NCBI RefSeq assembly: GCF_011089895.1
Contig: NZ_JAANAT010000006.1
Span: 62,001 to 126,000 of the forward strand
Reading direction: 5' to 3'
DNA length: 64,000 nt
From: Mucilaginibacter inviolabilis
GTDB taxonomy: Bacteria; Bacteroidota; Bacteroidia; Sphingobacteriales; Sphingobacteriaceae
Shown here: positions 7,358 through 16,672 of the stretch, piece after piece
How the letters are laid out: the number at the start of each line of letters is the position of its first letter
Position numbering within the stretch: position 1 is the first letter of the stretch
The notes under the pieces: model-generated
Databases searched by the model: none
Told to the model about the DNA's origin: nothing
What the model saw: only the letters and a program-made list of their open reading frames with translations
Translations under genes and position numbers: made by a program

Positions 7358-8626
7358 TTAAACGATCCCCATGCGGTTAGAATCGAGCTTAACAAGGATA
7401 AAAAGAAGTATAGTAAAGCTAAGCAAAGAGGAGCCTCCATAGCTTATAAATGGCAATGGTATACCAATTACCGGCACTATCCCAATGGTCATGCCAATGT
7501 TGATAACCACGTGAAAAAACAATACCGATGCTACCCCATAACCATATATGCGAGAGAATGGCGATCGCTGTCGCTCGGCCAAGTAAATCACCCGCAATAT
7601 TAAAAACAGGTAAAGACCTATAACAACAACCGACCCTGCAAAACCCCACTCCTCACCTATAGTACAAAAAATAAAGTCAGTACTTTGTGCTGGCACAAAG
7701 GAATATTTGGTTTGTGTACCATGCAAATAACCCTTACCCCATAACTTACCCGAGCCTATGGCTATTTTTGACTGGTTTACATTGTATCCCTTCCCTCTTA
7801 AATCGGTAGTGATGCCCAGTAATATATTGATACGCTCCGTTTGGTGTGGTTTTAAAACGTGGGAGTAAATAAATTTTACTGAAAAAATAAAGGTAACCGA
7901 TATAGCCAATCCAACAAGCATGGTAAAAATAAGCTGGCGGTGTTTCCTGAATAAGAATATGATGAGAGCGGTTATTATAACCAGTGTCAGAATAACATAC
8001 AGCGGATTGTACAAAAGCGAAACCACAAAGAGCACAATAAGTAAACCGCTGATCACCAAAAAATATGGGGACAAGCCCTCCCGGTAAAGCACAAAAACAA
8101 GAGAACAGAAAACCAGGGTTGAGCCAGTATCGGGTTGCAACATGATCAGCAACATGGGGAAACCGATAATAGCGGCAGCTATCAGAAAAGATTTCAGTTC
8201 GGTAACCTTTATATTAACCGAACTCAGATAACGGGCCAGCAGTAAACACGTTGAAAACTTGGCAAACTCCGAGGGTTGCAGCCGAAAACCACCACCCATA
8301 TTTATCCAGGCCTGGTTACCACCCACGTTTCGGCCCACTACCAATACCAATATGAGTAATAGTACCGTTATGCCATAAAACGCTGGTGCCAGCGCAGTTA
8401 AAAACCGACTCTCCAGCAACAATATAACAATGGCTACTACAATTGATACGTTGATATAGATAAACTGCTTACCGTAATTGGTTGAAGCATCGATAATGCT
8501 CGGGTGTTTTTCATCAAATACAGCAGCATGAATATTAAACCAGCCAATAGTACACAGGGCCAGGTATAAAAATACGGTTAGCCAATCTACATTGAAAAAA
8601 AAGCTGCGCTGGTTATTTACACTCAT
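7358..8626 (-). CDS. rodA: Rod shape-determining glycosyltransferase RodA
   Basis: 422 residues with about ten membrane helices; SEDS-family signatures include WINMGGGFRLQPSEFAK near 105-120 and, near the C-terminus, PVIGIPLPFISYGGSS. RodA polymerises lipid II glycan strands during lateral wall growth in complex with PBP2. It follows mrdA with a one-base gap (TAA T ATG), so the two are translated together. It is the last gene of the mreBCD-mrdA-rodA operon. Confidence 0.97.
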   Translation of the reverse strand: MSVNNQRSFFFNVDWLTVFLYLALCTIGWFNIHAAVFDEKHPSIIDASTNYGKQFIYINVSIVVAIVILLLESRFLTALAPAFYGITVLLLILVLVVGRNVGGNQAWINMGGGFRLQPSEFAKFSTCLLLARYLSSVNIKVTELKSFLIAAAIIGFPMLLIMLQPDTGSTLVFCSLVFVLYREGLSPYFLVISGLLIVLFVVSLLYNPLYVILTLVIITALIIFLFRKHRQLIFTMLVGLAISVTFIFSVKFIYSHVLKPHQTERINILLGITTDLRGKGYNVNQSKIAIGSGKLWGKGYLHGTQTKYSFVPAQSTDFIFCTIGEEWGFAGSVVVIGLYLFLILRVIYLAERQRSPFSRIYGYGVASVLFFHVVINIGMTIGIVPVIGIPLPFISYGGSSLLSFTILLFILVKLDSNRMGIV

Positions 8627-8627
8627 A

Positions 8628-10640
8628 TTATTTACCAGTCCCCCTACCCGTTAAAAAACCAATTAAGGTACCTTTTTTATTATTGCTGGCTGTTTTGAGC
8701 TGGCCCGCCTTCTTTATCGAATCAGCTTTCACCTTTCTGATCGAGTCGGCCCGCACGGCACGGATACTATCTCTTCTACGTTCTTTTAACCTGTTCTGCA
8801 TAGAAGTGTTCAGATCGGGTAAAAGGTTTTTGTTGATATAATAATCTGGCGTAATGCCCGACGGTCGTTGCGATATCGATTTCTTTAAATATTGTTCCAC
8901 AATAAAACTGGCGATAGGCGCCGCCCAGGTACCACCCTGCCCCGCATCCTCAACCACCACGGCTATGGCTATCTTAGGATTTTCACGTGGCGCAAAAGCA
9001 ACAAATACAGAGTTATCAATACCTACTGCTTTTTGAGCAGTACCGGTTTTACCACACATTATAATGCCAGGTATTTTTGACGCCCTTGCTGTGCCATACT
9101 CCACAACACTTTCCATACCATCTATAACTGGTTTAAAATATTGCGAGTCGACACCTACATAGTTTCTCAAAGTGTACTCATGCTTAATCACTTGTTTGTC
9201 GCCAATAGCTTTTATCAAATGGGGCTTATAATAGAAACCACGGTTTGCGATTGTAGCCTCAATGTTGGCTAATTGCAAAGGGGTAGCTAATAACTCGCCC
9301 TGCCCTATCCCTAATGAAATAACTGTACTTGAACGCCAGCCACCCTTATGATACACTTTATCGTAATAGGATGCTTTGGGCAGATTGCCTCTACCCTCGC
9401 CTGGCATATCCAAACCTAATCTTGAACCTAAACCAAACTTGGCCACATTATTTCTCCAGTAATTAAATGATGTGTCGGTTTTTTTAGCACCATTACGATT
9501 GATCAGTTTCTCAAAAACCATATCAAAATAGCCATTACATGACTCAGCTACAGCCTTGGCCAGGTTAACCGCGCCATGTACTTCATGGTGAAAACAAGGT
9601 ACTCTCCGGTTTCCGGCTACATAGTATCCAGGGCAGTAATATATAGTTTCGGGCGTAATTACTCCCTCCTGTATCGCAATAAGTGCGCTTAAGGGCTTAA
9701 ATGACGATCCTGGCGGATAATAGGCCTGTATAGGGCGGATAAAAAACGGATTATAGGGATCATCGTATAATTTAGCAGCATTGTTACCACGCTCACGACC
9801 CACCATCAGGTTTGGATCATACGTAGGGCTGCTCACATAGCACAGTATTTCACCGCTTGATGGTTCAATGGCTACAATACTACCCAATTTATTTTTCATC
9901 AGCTTTTCACCCAGTTTTTGCAGGTTGATATCCAATGACGAAGTAAGCCGTTCGCCGGGATGGGCCAAAGTATCAAAGGCGCCATTGGCAAAAGAACCTT
10001 TTGGTACGCCGCGCGAATCAACCATTTGTATTTTTACCCCCCGTTGTCCCCGCAAAGTTAGTTCATAGGACTTCTCGACACCGGTAACACCAATATAATC
10101 ACCCTGGCGATAATAGCCATTTGAGCGCTTAATATCACGATCCTGCACTTCACCAATGAAACCTAAAAACTGTGCGGCGGTTGAATCTGGATAAGTTCGG
10201 ACGGTACGTGGCTGCACATAAAAACCCGGAAACTCCGTTAATCTTTCCTGAAAAGATGCATACAGTTCAAAAGGAAGCTGCTTTTCAAATATCGATTCTT
10301 TATTAGGTGAATATTTAATAGCCTTGGTCAAACGTTTGTCAAAGCCTTCTTTATCAATACCTACTAATTTACAAAACTCCAGCGTATCAAAAGGTTTCAC
10401 CTCTTTGGGATTAACCGTGATGTCATAAATGGGTACATTCTGAACCAGTATTTTACCATTACGGTCAAGTATAGGGCCACGTGATGGGTACTGGATCTGT
10501 ACACGCCTTACGTTACTATTGGCATATACGGTATAACGGTCATCAACTATCTGGATATAATAAAGCCTACCCAAAAGTGTGATCATAATTACCAAAAAAA
10601 TGCCTGTTACAACGTAGCGACGCTCAAAAAACTTGTTCAT
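8628..10640 (-). CDS. mrdA: Penicillin-binding protein 2 (transpeptidase of the rod complex)
   Basis: 670 residues. One N-terminal membrane helix (about 9-28), a pedestal domain, and a transpeptidase domain with SxxK (Ser312, Lys315 in GSSFKP), SCN at 367-369 and KTGT at 531-534. It cross-links peptidoglycan for elongation together with RodA. Its ATG overlaps the mreD stop by four bases (ATGA). The C-terminal tail beyond about 600 is basic and carries three spaced DSI motifs (RRDSIRAVRADSIRKVKADSIK... in pattern), not part of the catalytic fold. Confidence 0.96.
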   Translation of the reverse strand: MNKFFERRYVVTGIFLVIMITLLGRLYYIQIVDDRYTVYANSNVRRVQIQYPSRGPILDRNGKILVQNVPIYDITVNPKEVKPFDTLEFCKLVGIDKEGFDKRLTKAIKYSPNKESIFEKQLPFELYASFQERLTEFPGFYVQPRTVRTYPDSTAAQFLGFIGEVQDRDIKRSNGYYRQGDYIGVTGVEKSYELTLRGQRGVKIQMVDSRGVPKGSFANGAFDTLAHPGERLTSSLDINLQKLGEKLMKNKLGSIVAIEPSSGEILCYVSSPTYDPNLMVGRERGNNAAKLYDDPYNPFFIRPIQAYYPPGSSFKPLSALIAIQEGVITPETIYYCPGYYVAGNRRVPCFHHEVHGAVNLAKAVAESCNGYFDMVFEKLINRNGAKKTDTSFNYWRNNVAKFGLGSRLGLDMPGEGRGNLPKASYYDKVYHKGGWRSSTVISLGIGQGELLATPLQLANIEATIANRGFYYKPHLIKAIGDKQVIKHEYTLRNYVGVDSQYFKPVIDGMESVVEYGTARASKIPGIIMCGKTGTAQKAVGIDNSVFVAFAPRENPKIAIAVVVEDAGQGGTWAAPIASFIVEQYLKKSISQRPSGITPDYYINKNLLPDLNTSMQNRLKERRRDSIRAVRADSIRKVKADSIKKAGQLKTASNNKKGTLIGFLTGRGTGK

Positions 10641-11155
10641 TTACGTTCTTTCCTTCTGAAAAATAGTAATCCTGAAATAAGCATTAAAAATACAGTAAAT
10701 ATTGAACTCAATACAACACGACTTAGTGTATATTGTATTTCAGAAAAACTAAAAACCTCTAAATTCAACAGAAAGAAATGATGAAAGAGGGTAAGCACCA
10801 GGGCATAGGTAAAAAACCACCGGAATCCCATAATACTTAAGGTAGGTTCGGGTTCATTATCAAACCCGTCTTTTTGTACGGTGATACTGATAAACAGGAT
10901 ACGCACCAGGGCTAGTACTACACAGGCGGCCGCGTGCAAACCGGGTGTATCGTAAAAAGCATCAATGGTTAATCCCAATAAAAACGACAGTACGAACAGT
11001 AATATATTTGGCACCTCAAACGGAAGTAGCAAAATAAACAAGATATACAGATACGGGGTAGACAGGTTATAAAAAGTGATATTTTTTAACAAAAAGACCT
11101 GCATAAAAACCAGTACCAGGAACCGTATGGTATTGACTAAAATAGTTCTACTCAT
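10637..11155 (-). CDS. mreD: Rod shape-determining protein MreD
   Basis: The frame is open to 11197, but the Met at 11155 (MSRTILVNTIRF) overlaps the mreC stop by eight bases (ATGAGTAG) and gives a normal MreD of 172 residues with about five membrane helices. MreD links MreC and the cytoplasmic MreB filament to the wall synthases. Poorly conserved family; the call relies on length, hydrophobic pattern and operon position. Confidence 0.93.
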   Translation of the reverse strand: MSRTILVNTIRFLVLVFMQVFLLKNITFYNLSTPYLYILFILLLPFEVPNILLFVLSFLLGLTIDAFYDTPGLHAAACVVLALVRILFISITVQKDGFDNEPEPTLSIMGFRWFFTYALVLTLFHHFFLLNLEVFSFSEIQYTLSRVVLSSIFTVFLMLISGLLFFRRKERK

Positions 11156-11981
11156 TTTTCTTTTGCCCGGCCTCCAATCCAGTTTGCTCAGGTGCAAATT
11201 TGTTATTTACCACGTACACATACTCCAGTTTGCTAAAGTCAACGGCAAGAGTTACATCCACATTAAGCAGTAATCCGCCGCCTTTGGCATGCAGGTTTGT
11301 TATTTTGCCAAATGGAATACCCGTTGGAAAAAGCGAGTAGCCCGAAGTAACCACCTGTTCGCCTAATTTGGGCTGCGCATCGTTCTGTATATCTATCAAC
11401 AGACCTTTTTTAGGATCAAGATCAGTACCCCATATAAATGAACCAATTTCTTTGTTATTGGCCAACATGGCGCTAAACTTGGTGTTTTTATTTAATACCG
11501 ACTGTACGATAGCCAAATGCTCAGACACATCAACTACCATCCCTACCACCCCCGAGCTGCTAATTACTCCCATATCTTTGGCTATCCCTTCTTTGCTACC
11601 CCTGTTTATGGTAATATAGTTACTGCGCTTATTGGTGGAGTTATTGATTACCCTGGCTACAATGTAAGTGTATTGTTGCTTGTAAACGGTATCAACCACT
11701 TTACGTTTATCAACAGAATCAATATAAAAAGCCGATTTAAGCTGCCCACGAAGATTGGCATTTTCACGTGCCAGGCTGTCATTTACATTTTTTAATGACA
11801 AATACCCTTTAAGCTCACTAACCTGACTATATAAAGTACCTGTAACCTTATTGGTTGAATTGATGAAGGTAGCTTTTTGAAAGGAGTTATACTTGATATA
11901 AATAAGCAAGGAGCTTATCTCAAAAATCAGGAACAGAAAAAACGCGTTATACTTAGTGATAAAAATCAAGAGGTTACGCAT
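11148..11981 (-). CDS. mreC: Rod shape-determining protein MreC
   Basis: 277 residues: an N-terminal membrane helix (about 8-28), a coiled-coil region (about 50-90), and a periplasmic double beta-barrel with the typical GSKEGIAKDMGV and SGVVGMVVDVS segments. MreC scaffolds PBP2/RodA in the periplasm. It is separated from mreB by 116 bases filled with a locus-specific inverted word repeat, and overlaps mreD. Confidence 0.96.
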   Translation of the reverse strand: MRNLLIFITKYNAFFLFLIFEISSLLIYIKYNSFQKATFINSTNKVTGTLYSQVSELKGYLSLKNVNDSLARENANLRGQLKSAFYIDSVDKRKVVDTVYKQQYTYIVARVINNSTNKRSNYITINRGSKEGIAKDMGVISSSGVVGMVVDVSEHLAIVQSVLNKNTKFSAMLANNKEIGSFIWGTDLDPKKGLLIDIQNDAQPKLGEQVVTSGYSLFPTGIPFGKITNLHAKGGGLLLNVDVTLAVDFSKLEYVYVVNNKFAPEQTGLEAGQKKNE

Positions 11982-11990
11982 CGTTTTATA

Positions 11991-12093
11991 ATTATTGAAT
12001 TAGTGAATTACTGAATTACTGAGTGTTTATTTGAATGATGAGGCTTTATACTTTTTCATTCACTAACTCACTAATTCACTAACCCACTAATTA
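11991..12093. repeat. Locus-specific iterated word repeat, inverted arms
   Basis: Left arm 11991-12023 repeats the word GTGAATTACTGAATTACTGA; right arm 12057-12093 repeats the complement (CACTAATTCACTAACCCACT). The arms could fold into a long imperfect stem. It fills the mreB-mreC spacer. Confidence 0.75.
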
Positions 12094-12097
12094 TAGA

Positions 12098-13120
12098 CTA
12101 TTGCATTAAAAATTTAAAATTTCCTATGTTTTTAAGGGCGGTTCCGGTTCCGCGAACTACGGCGCGCAGCGGATCTTCGGCAACATGAACCGGAAGCTTT
12201 GTTTTCGCGGCAACACGCTTATCTAAACCACGCAATAAGGCTCCCCCACCTGTTAAATAAATACCGGTTTGGTAAATATCCGCTGATAGCTCGGGCGGGG
12301 TAATTTCCAACGCTTTTAATATCGCTTCTTCAATTTTGGAGATCGATTTATCCAGACAGTGTGCGATTTCAGTGTAGGATACCATAATCTGCTTTGGAAC
12401 ACCGGTCATCAGATCGCGACCCTGAACAGCAAAATCACTTGGTGGATCGGCCAGTTCTGGTAGTGCCGCACCAACTTCTATTTTGATCTTCTCGGCAGTA
12501 CGGTCACCGATCATGATATTATGCTGACGGCGGATATATTGTACAATGTCGGAGTCAAAGTTATCACCAGCTACACGGATAGACTGATCACACACGATAC
12601 CAGATAAGGCGATAACCGCGATTTCGGTAGTACCACCACCTATATCAATGATCATGTTACCCATAGGCTCTTCCACGTCAATACCGATACCTACGGCGGC
12701 AGCCATCGGCTCATGAATCAGGTAAACTTCCTTAGCACCGGCAATCTCGGCCGAGTCACGCACGGCACGTTTCTCTACCTCGGTAATACCCGACGGAATA
12801 CAGATCACCATACGCAATGAAGGGAAAAACCATCCCTTGCCCTGATTGATCATTTTGATCATGCCACGTATCATATGTTCGGCGGCGTTAAAGTCGGCAA
12901 TTACACCATCCTTCAGCGGGCGTACCGTGCGGATGTTATCATGTGTTTTACCTTCCATTTGCATGGCCTGCCTGCCAATGGCAATCACTTTATTGGTTGT
13001 CCTGTCGAACGCCACGATAGAAGGTTCGTCAACAACAACTTTGTCGTTATGTATAATGAGGGTATTTGCAGTACCCAAATCGATAGCTATTTCTTGTGTA
13101 AAAAAGTTAAATAAACCCAT
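12098..13120 (-). CDS. mreB: Actin-like rod shape protein MreB
   Basis: 340 residues with the actin-fold ATPase motifs: phosphate-1 DLGTANT at about 14-20, phosphate-2 DIGGGTTEIAV near 160 and the adenosine motif GGGALLRG near 290. It forms membrane-bound filaments that guide cell-wall elongation. First gene of the leftward mreBCD-mrdA-rodA operon, downstream of and codirectional with purH. Confidence 0.98.
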   Translation of the reverse strand: MGLFNFFTQEIAIDLGTANTLIIHNDKVVVDEPSIVAFDRTTNKVIAIGRQAMQMEGKTHDNIRTVRPLKDGVIADFNAAEHMIRGMIKMINQGKGWFFPSLRMVICIPSGITEVEKRAVRDSAEIAGAKEVYLIHEPMAAAVGIGIDVEEPMGNMIIDIGGGTTEIAVIALSGIVCDQSIRVAGDNFDSDIVQYIRRQHNIMIGDRTAEKIKIEVGAALPELADPPSDFAVQGRDLMTGVPKQIMVSYTEIAHCLDKSISKIEEAILKALEITPPELSADIYQTGIYLTGGGALLRGLDKRVAAKTKLPVHVAEDPLRAVVRGTGTALKNIGNFKFLMQ

Positions 13121-13333
13121 CTGTTGCTTCTTTCAAATAATCTGTAAAGTTTATAAAAATACGCTTAAAAAAATCACATAGTTGCAATTAAGAGCGTATA
13201 AATTTCATATTTATTGTTTGGACAGGTCGGTTATGTTAAATTATGTTAATCGGGCTTTAGGGGTCATCAAATCCCTTCCTATTTCCAATCCCTCACACTT
13301 CATCCTACCCAATAAGCCCGCTTAAATAAAATT

Positions 13334-14860
13334 TTAGTGTTTAAAATGACGAACACCAGTAGTCACCATCGAAATGTTTTTTTCGTTACACATTTCAACA
13401 GAAAGCTTGTCATTTATTGATCCGCCTGGTTGTAATATAGCTGTTATACCTGCTTCGGCAGCCAGCTCGGCACAATCCGGGAACGGGAAAAACGCATCGG
13501 ATGCCATTACCGCGCCTTTCAGATCGAACCCAAAACTTTCGGCTTTGATAACCGCCTGTTTCAATGAATCAACCCTGGAGGTTTGACCAACACCGCTCGC
13601 CATTAACTGACCGTTTTTGGCAAAAACGATAGTATTTGATTTGGTATGTTTTACCACCTTGTTTGCGAAGAACAAATCATGCAGTTCATGCTCGGTTGGT
13701 TTTCTGTTGGTAACCGGGGTCATCTGAGCCGGACCTTCAATAACCGCGTCCTTATCCTGTTCAATAACGCCGTTCAACAAAGTTTTGAACTGCTTGGTTG
13801 GCAGGGCCACTGGCTGACGAACCAAAATGATCCGGTTCTTTTTGCTTTGTAATATTTTTACAGCCTCATCAGTATAAGCTGGTGCTATCAGTACTTCGTA
13901 GAAGATGTTGCTGATCTCGGTAGCAGTATCCGCGTCGATCTCATCATTAGCAATGATCACACCACCAAAAGCCGAAACCGGATCACAAGCCAGCGCATCA
14001 ATCCAGGCTTCTTTTATAGAAGAGCGGGAAGCGATACCACAGGCATTGGTGTGCTTTAAAATAGCTACGGTTGGCTCGGTAAATTCATCAATAAGAGCAA
14101 CTGCAGCATCCACATCAACCAGGTTGTTGTAGGATAGCTCTTTGCCATGCAATTTGGTAAACATGGCATCCAGATCGCCATAAAACACCCCCCCTTGATG
14201 AGGGTTTTCGCCGTAACGTAAAACCTGGCTGCTTTGTATGCTTTGTTTAAATACCGGCAGCGATTCTTCCTGGTTAAAATACTGGAAGATGGCACTATCG
14301 TAATGTGACGATATATTGAATGCTTTTTGTGCAAATGAACGGCGTTGATCACGTGTTGTTGCGCCGCCTTGTGTTTTCAGGATTTCTTCCAGTGTACCGT
14401 AGTCATTTTTGGAAGCTACGATCACTACATCTTTAAAGTTTTTTGCTGCTGCGCGGATCAGGGAAATACCACCGATATCGATCTTCTCGATCACATCTTC
14501 TTCGGCTGCGCCAGATTTTACAGTTTCTTCAAAAGGATAAAGATCAACAATCACCAGGTCGATCTCTGGTATTTCGTATTGGGCCAGTTGCTGTTCGTCG
14601 CCGTCAAAACTTCTGCGGGCCAGGATGCCGCCAAACACTTTGGGATGCAGGGTTTTAACACGTCCGCCTAAGATAGATGGATATGATGTAAGGTCCTCTA
14701 CAGGTACTACATTAACACCCAGGTTACGGATAAAAGTTTCGGTACCACCGGTGGAATAGATCTCGACACCAAGGCGGTTTAACTCCAGGATAATGGGCTC
14801 TAAATTATCTTTGTAGTAAACAGAAATTAAAGCGTTTTTTATTTGAACAGACTGGCTCAT
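13334..14860 (-). CDS. purH: Bifunctional AICAR formyltransferase / IMP cyclohydrolase
   Basis: 508 residues from the ATG at 14860 (MSQSVQIKNALISVYYK); a GTG six bases upstream would add two residues, but ATG is preferred. The N-terminal third is the MGS-fold cyclohydrolase (STGGTETFIRNLG, GGRVKTLHPKVFGGIL) and the rest the formyltransferase (LRYGENPHQ, LKHTNACGIA, PFPDCAELAAEAGI). It performs the last two steps of IMP synthesis. A TACCTTTG promoter box lies at 14883-14890. Confidence 0.98.
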   Translation of the reverse strand: MSQSVQIKNALISVYYKDNLEPIILELNRLGVEIYSTGGTETFIRNLGVNVVPVEDLTSYPSILGGRVKTLHPKVFGGILARRSFDGDEQQLAQYEIPEIDLVIVDLYPFEETVKSGAAEEDVIEKIDIGGISLIRAAAKNFKDVVIVASKNDYGTLEEILKTQGGATTRDQRRSFAQKAFNISSHYDSAIFQYFNQEESLPVFKQSIQSSQVLRYGENPHQGGVFYGDLDAMFTKLHGKELSYNNLVDVDAAVALIDEFTEPTVAILKHTNACGIASRSSIKEAWIDALACDPVSAFGGVIIANDEIDADTATEISNIFYEVLIAPAYTDEAVKILQSKKNRIILVRQPVALPTKQFKTLLNGVIEQDKDAVIEGPAQMTPVTNRKPTEHELHDLFFANKVVKHTKSNTIVFAKNGQLMASGVGQTSRVDSLKQAVIKAESFGFDLKGAVMASDAFFPFPDCAELAAEAGITAILQPGGSINDKLSVEMCNEKNISMVTTGVRHFKH

Positions 14861-14882
14861 GCACACGTAATTTTTTGAGCCG

Positions 14883-14890
14883 CAAAGGTA
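14883..14890 (-). promoter_or_regulatory. -7 promoter box of purH
   Basis: Minus strand TACCTTTG fits the Bacteroidota TAnnTTTG box, 22 bases before the purH ATG, giving a short 5' leader. Confidence 0.6.
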
Positions 14891-14931
14891 GTGATATTTA
14901 GTTAATTGATTAAGTTTTTCTGTAGGAAAAA

Positions 14932-15029
14932 CAGTTCATAGTTAATGGTTCATAGATCATAGCCAAAGATGTTATTATTCAACTGGTTTAAATTACCTCT
15001 ATGAACCATCAACTACTAACTATGAACCA
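14932..15029. repeat. Locus-specific iterated word repeat between purH and the reductase
   Basis: Left arm 14932-14962 iterates GTTCATAGTTAATGGTTCAT; right arm 14998-15029 carries the complement (CTATGAACCATCAACTACTA...). The two arms form an imperfect inverted repeat in the divergent promoter region. Confidence 0.75.
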
Positions 15030-15076
15030 AAATAAAAAACCACTAACTTCACCGCCCGAAATCATATATTCAATTT

Positions 15077-15820
15077 ATGAAATTATTAGAAGGAAAAATA
15101 GCGCTTATTACCGGCGCGTCAAAAGGTATAGGGCGTAAAATAGCCGAGAAGTTTGCCGAGCATGGCGCCAACGTGGCATTCACCTATTTATCGTCGGTTG
15201 AAAAAGGCCAGGCCCTTGAGCAGGAACTGCAAAGCTTTGGCACCAAGGTAAAAGGCTACCGTTCCGACGCTTCTAAATTTGACGAAGCCGAAAAACTGAT
15301 CAATGATATTGTTGCCGATTTTGGCACCCTGCATATAGTGGTTAACAACGCTGGTATTACCAAAGATGGTTTGCTGATGCGCATGACCGAAGAGAACTGG
15401 GACGAGGTACTTGACGTAAACCTTAAATCGATATTTAACGTTACCAAAGCCGCCTCCAAGATCATGATGAAAAACCGTAATGGCGTGTTCATCAACATGA
15501 GCTCGGTAGTAGGTGTACAAGGTAATGCTGGTCAGGCTAATTATGCTGCATCCAAAGCGGGCATCATTGGTTTCTCCAAATCAGTAGCTAAAGAGCTGGG
15601 CTCACGTAACATCCGTACCAACGTAGTGGCACCAGGCTTTATCAAAACCGAAATGACCGACGTACTCGACCCTAAAGTAGTGGAAGGCTGGGAAGCTGAT
15701 ATCCCATTGAAACGTGCCGGTCAGCCCGAAGATGTGGCCAACGCCTGCGTTTTCCTGGCATCAGACATGGCAACCTACATCACAGGCCAGGTAATCCCGG
15801 TTGATGGTGGAATGCTTTAA
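15077..15820 (+). CDS. fabG: 3-oxoacyl-[acyl-carrier-protein] reductase
   Basis: 247 residues of the short-chain dehydrogenase fold. NADPH-binding GASKGIGR at 13-20, NNAG at 90-93, catalytic Ser142/143, Tyr156 and Lys160 (YAASK), and a C-terminal VDGG. It reduces 3-oxoacyl-ACP in fatty acid elongation. It stands alone here rather than in a fab operon, so a different short-chain reductase role is possible, though sequence and length are typical of FabG. Confidence 0.9.
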   Translation: MKLLEGKIALITGASKGIGRKIAEKFAEHGANVAFTYLSSVEKGQALEQELQSFGTKVKGYRSDASKFDEAEKLINDIVADFGTLHIVVNNAGITKDGLLMRMTEENWDEVLDVNLKSIFNVTKAASKIMMKNRNGVFINMSSVVGVQGNAGQANYAASKAGIIGFSKSVAKELGSRNIRTNVVAPGFIKTEMTDVLDPKVVEGWEADIPLKRAGQPEDVANACVFLASDMATYITGQVIPVDGGML

Positions 15821-15865
15821 TGGAAAGTCAAAATTCAAAAGTTAAAAAGTCAAAAAAACACCCAG

Positions 15866-15955
15866 GTCATCCTGAACTTGTTTCAGGATCTCTCAGGACG
15901 GTTAAGCATCATGCGAAACTTTGCATGTGGGATGCCGAAACAAGTTCAGCATGAC
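15866..15955. repeat. GTCAT...ATGAC dispersed element, copy 1
   Basis: Starts GTCATCCTGAACTTGTTTCA and ends with the near complement (CCGAAACAAGTTCAGCATGAC in pattern), an imperfect hairpin of about 90 bases downstream of fabG. Confidence 0.75.
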
Positions 15956-15966
15956 AAACCTATTTT

Positions 15967-15996
15967 AAACAAGGCCAGTTAACGCTGGCCTTGTTT
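15967..15996 (+). terminator. Terminator downstream of fabG
   Basis: AAACAAGGCCAG pairs with CTGGCCTTGTTT around a short loop, followed by a T-rich stretch. Confidence 0.8.
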
Positions 15997-16067
15997 AGTT
16001 TTGCTAATTCATGGTCAATAGTGTGTCTAAAATTTGATAACTTAGACCATAAACCATTACCTAAACT

Positions 16068-16655
16068 ATGAACAAGCTCATCCTCTTAATTTTTTTAATG
16101 CCAATTATTGCTTTTGGGCAAAAAAGGTTACCCGGGCCACCTACAAAGGAGGAAGAAGAAATTGCTGAAAGAAATTATCAATGCCTTAATCATCATAAAT
16201 ATAATGCTGCACAGAGGCGGGCCCGTTTTCCGTTTAACACAGCGAAAAGCGTTATGCTGATATCTTTTAATGATCCTAAAGCCGATATCAACTATTTACC
16301 GGTTAAAAATCATGTCTTAATTTCAGGTAAAGTAAGAGAGCGCAAAATTCTGTCAAGAACGGGGATCGATTCATTAACAGACATATTATTTAATGTAGGC
16401 TATACATCACATAACGGACCTTTAGAAATAGCAGATCCTGGAGCCAAGTGCTATAATCCCAGGAACGCAGTACTGTTTATGGATAACAACGGGCGGGTAG
16501 CTCAATATATTGAATATTGTTTTCAGTGTCAACATAATCGGCTCAGCTCAAAAAATATAAAAGCTATTGAATATTGCGAGCAGAAGTATGATATTTTAAA
16601 AGGCTATTTTTTAGCTCAGGGAATTAAGATTGGCACCCTACTGGAAACAAAATAG
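16068..16655 (+). CDS. Secreted protein of unknown function
   Basis: 195 residues with a clear signal peptide (MNKLILLIFLMPIIAFG, cut probably after GQ region) and no further membrane segment. Four to five cysteines (YQCLNHH, AKCYNPR, EYCFQCQH, EYCEQK) suggest disulphides in the periplasm. It precedes a small TonB-C-like protein by 17 bases, so the two may be cotranscribed. Family not recognised. Confidence 0.75.
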   Translation: MNKLILLIFLMPIIAFGQKRLPGPPTKEEEEIAERNYQCLNHHKYNAAQRRARFPFNTAKSVMLISFNDPKADINYLPVKNHVLISGKVRERKILSRTGIDSLTDILFNVGYTSHNGPLEIADPGAKCYNPRNAVLFMDNNGRVAQYIEYCFQCQHNRLSSKNIKAIEYCEQKYDILKGYFLAQGIKIGTLLETK

Positions 16656-16672
16656 ATTAAGCGTTCAGACAT

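Noticed and set aside
7316..7603. Plus-strand frame of 95 residues over the rodA 3' end
   Set aside because: Antisense shadow of rodA, whose frame has full family signatures.
13249..13319. Terminator after purH (CGGGCTT...AAGCCCG)
   Set aside because: The stem is short with a loop of more than 50 bases; too weak to list.
14345..14671. Plus-strand frame of 108 residues opposite purH
   Set aside because: Shadow frame; Cys/Phe-rich composition without motif, inside a certain gene.
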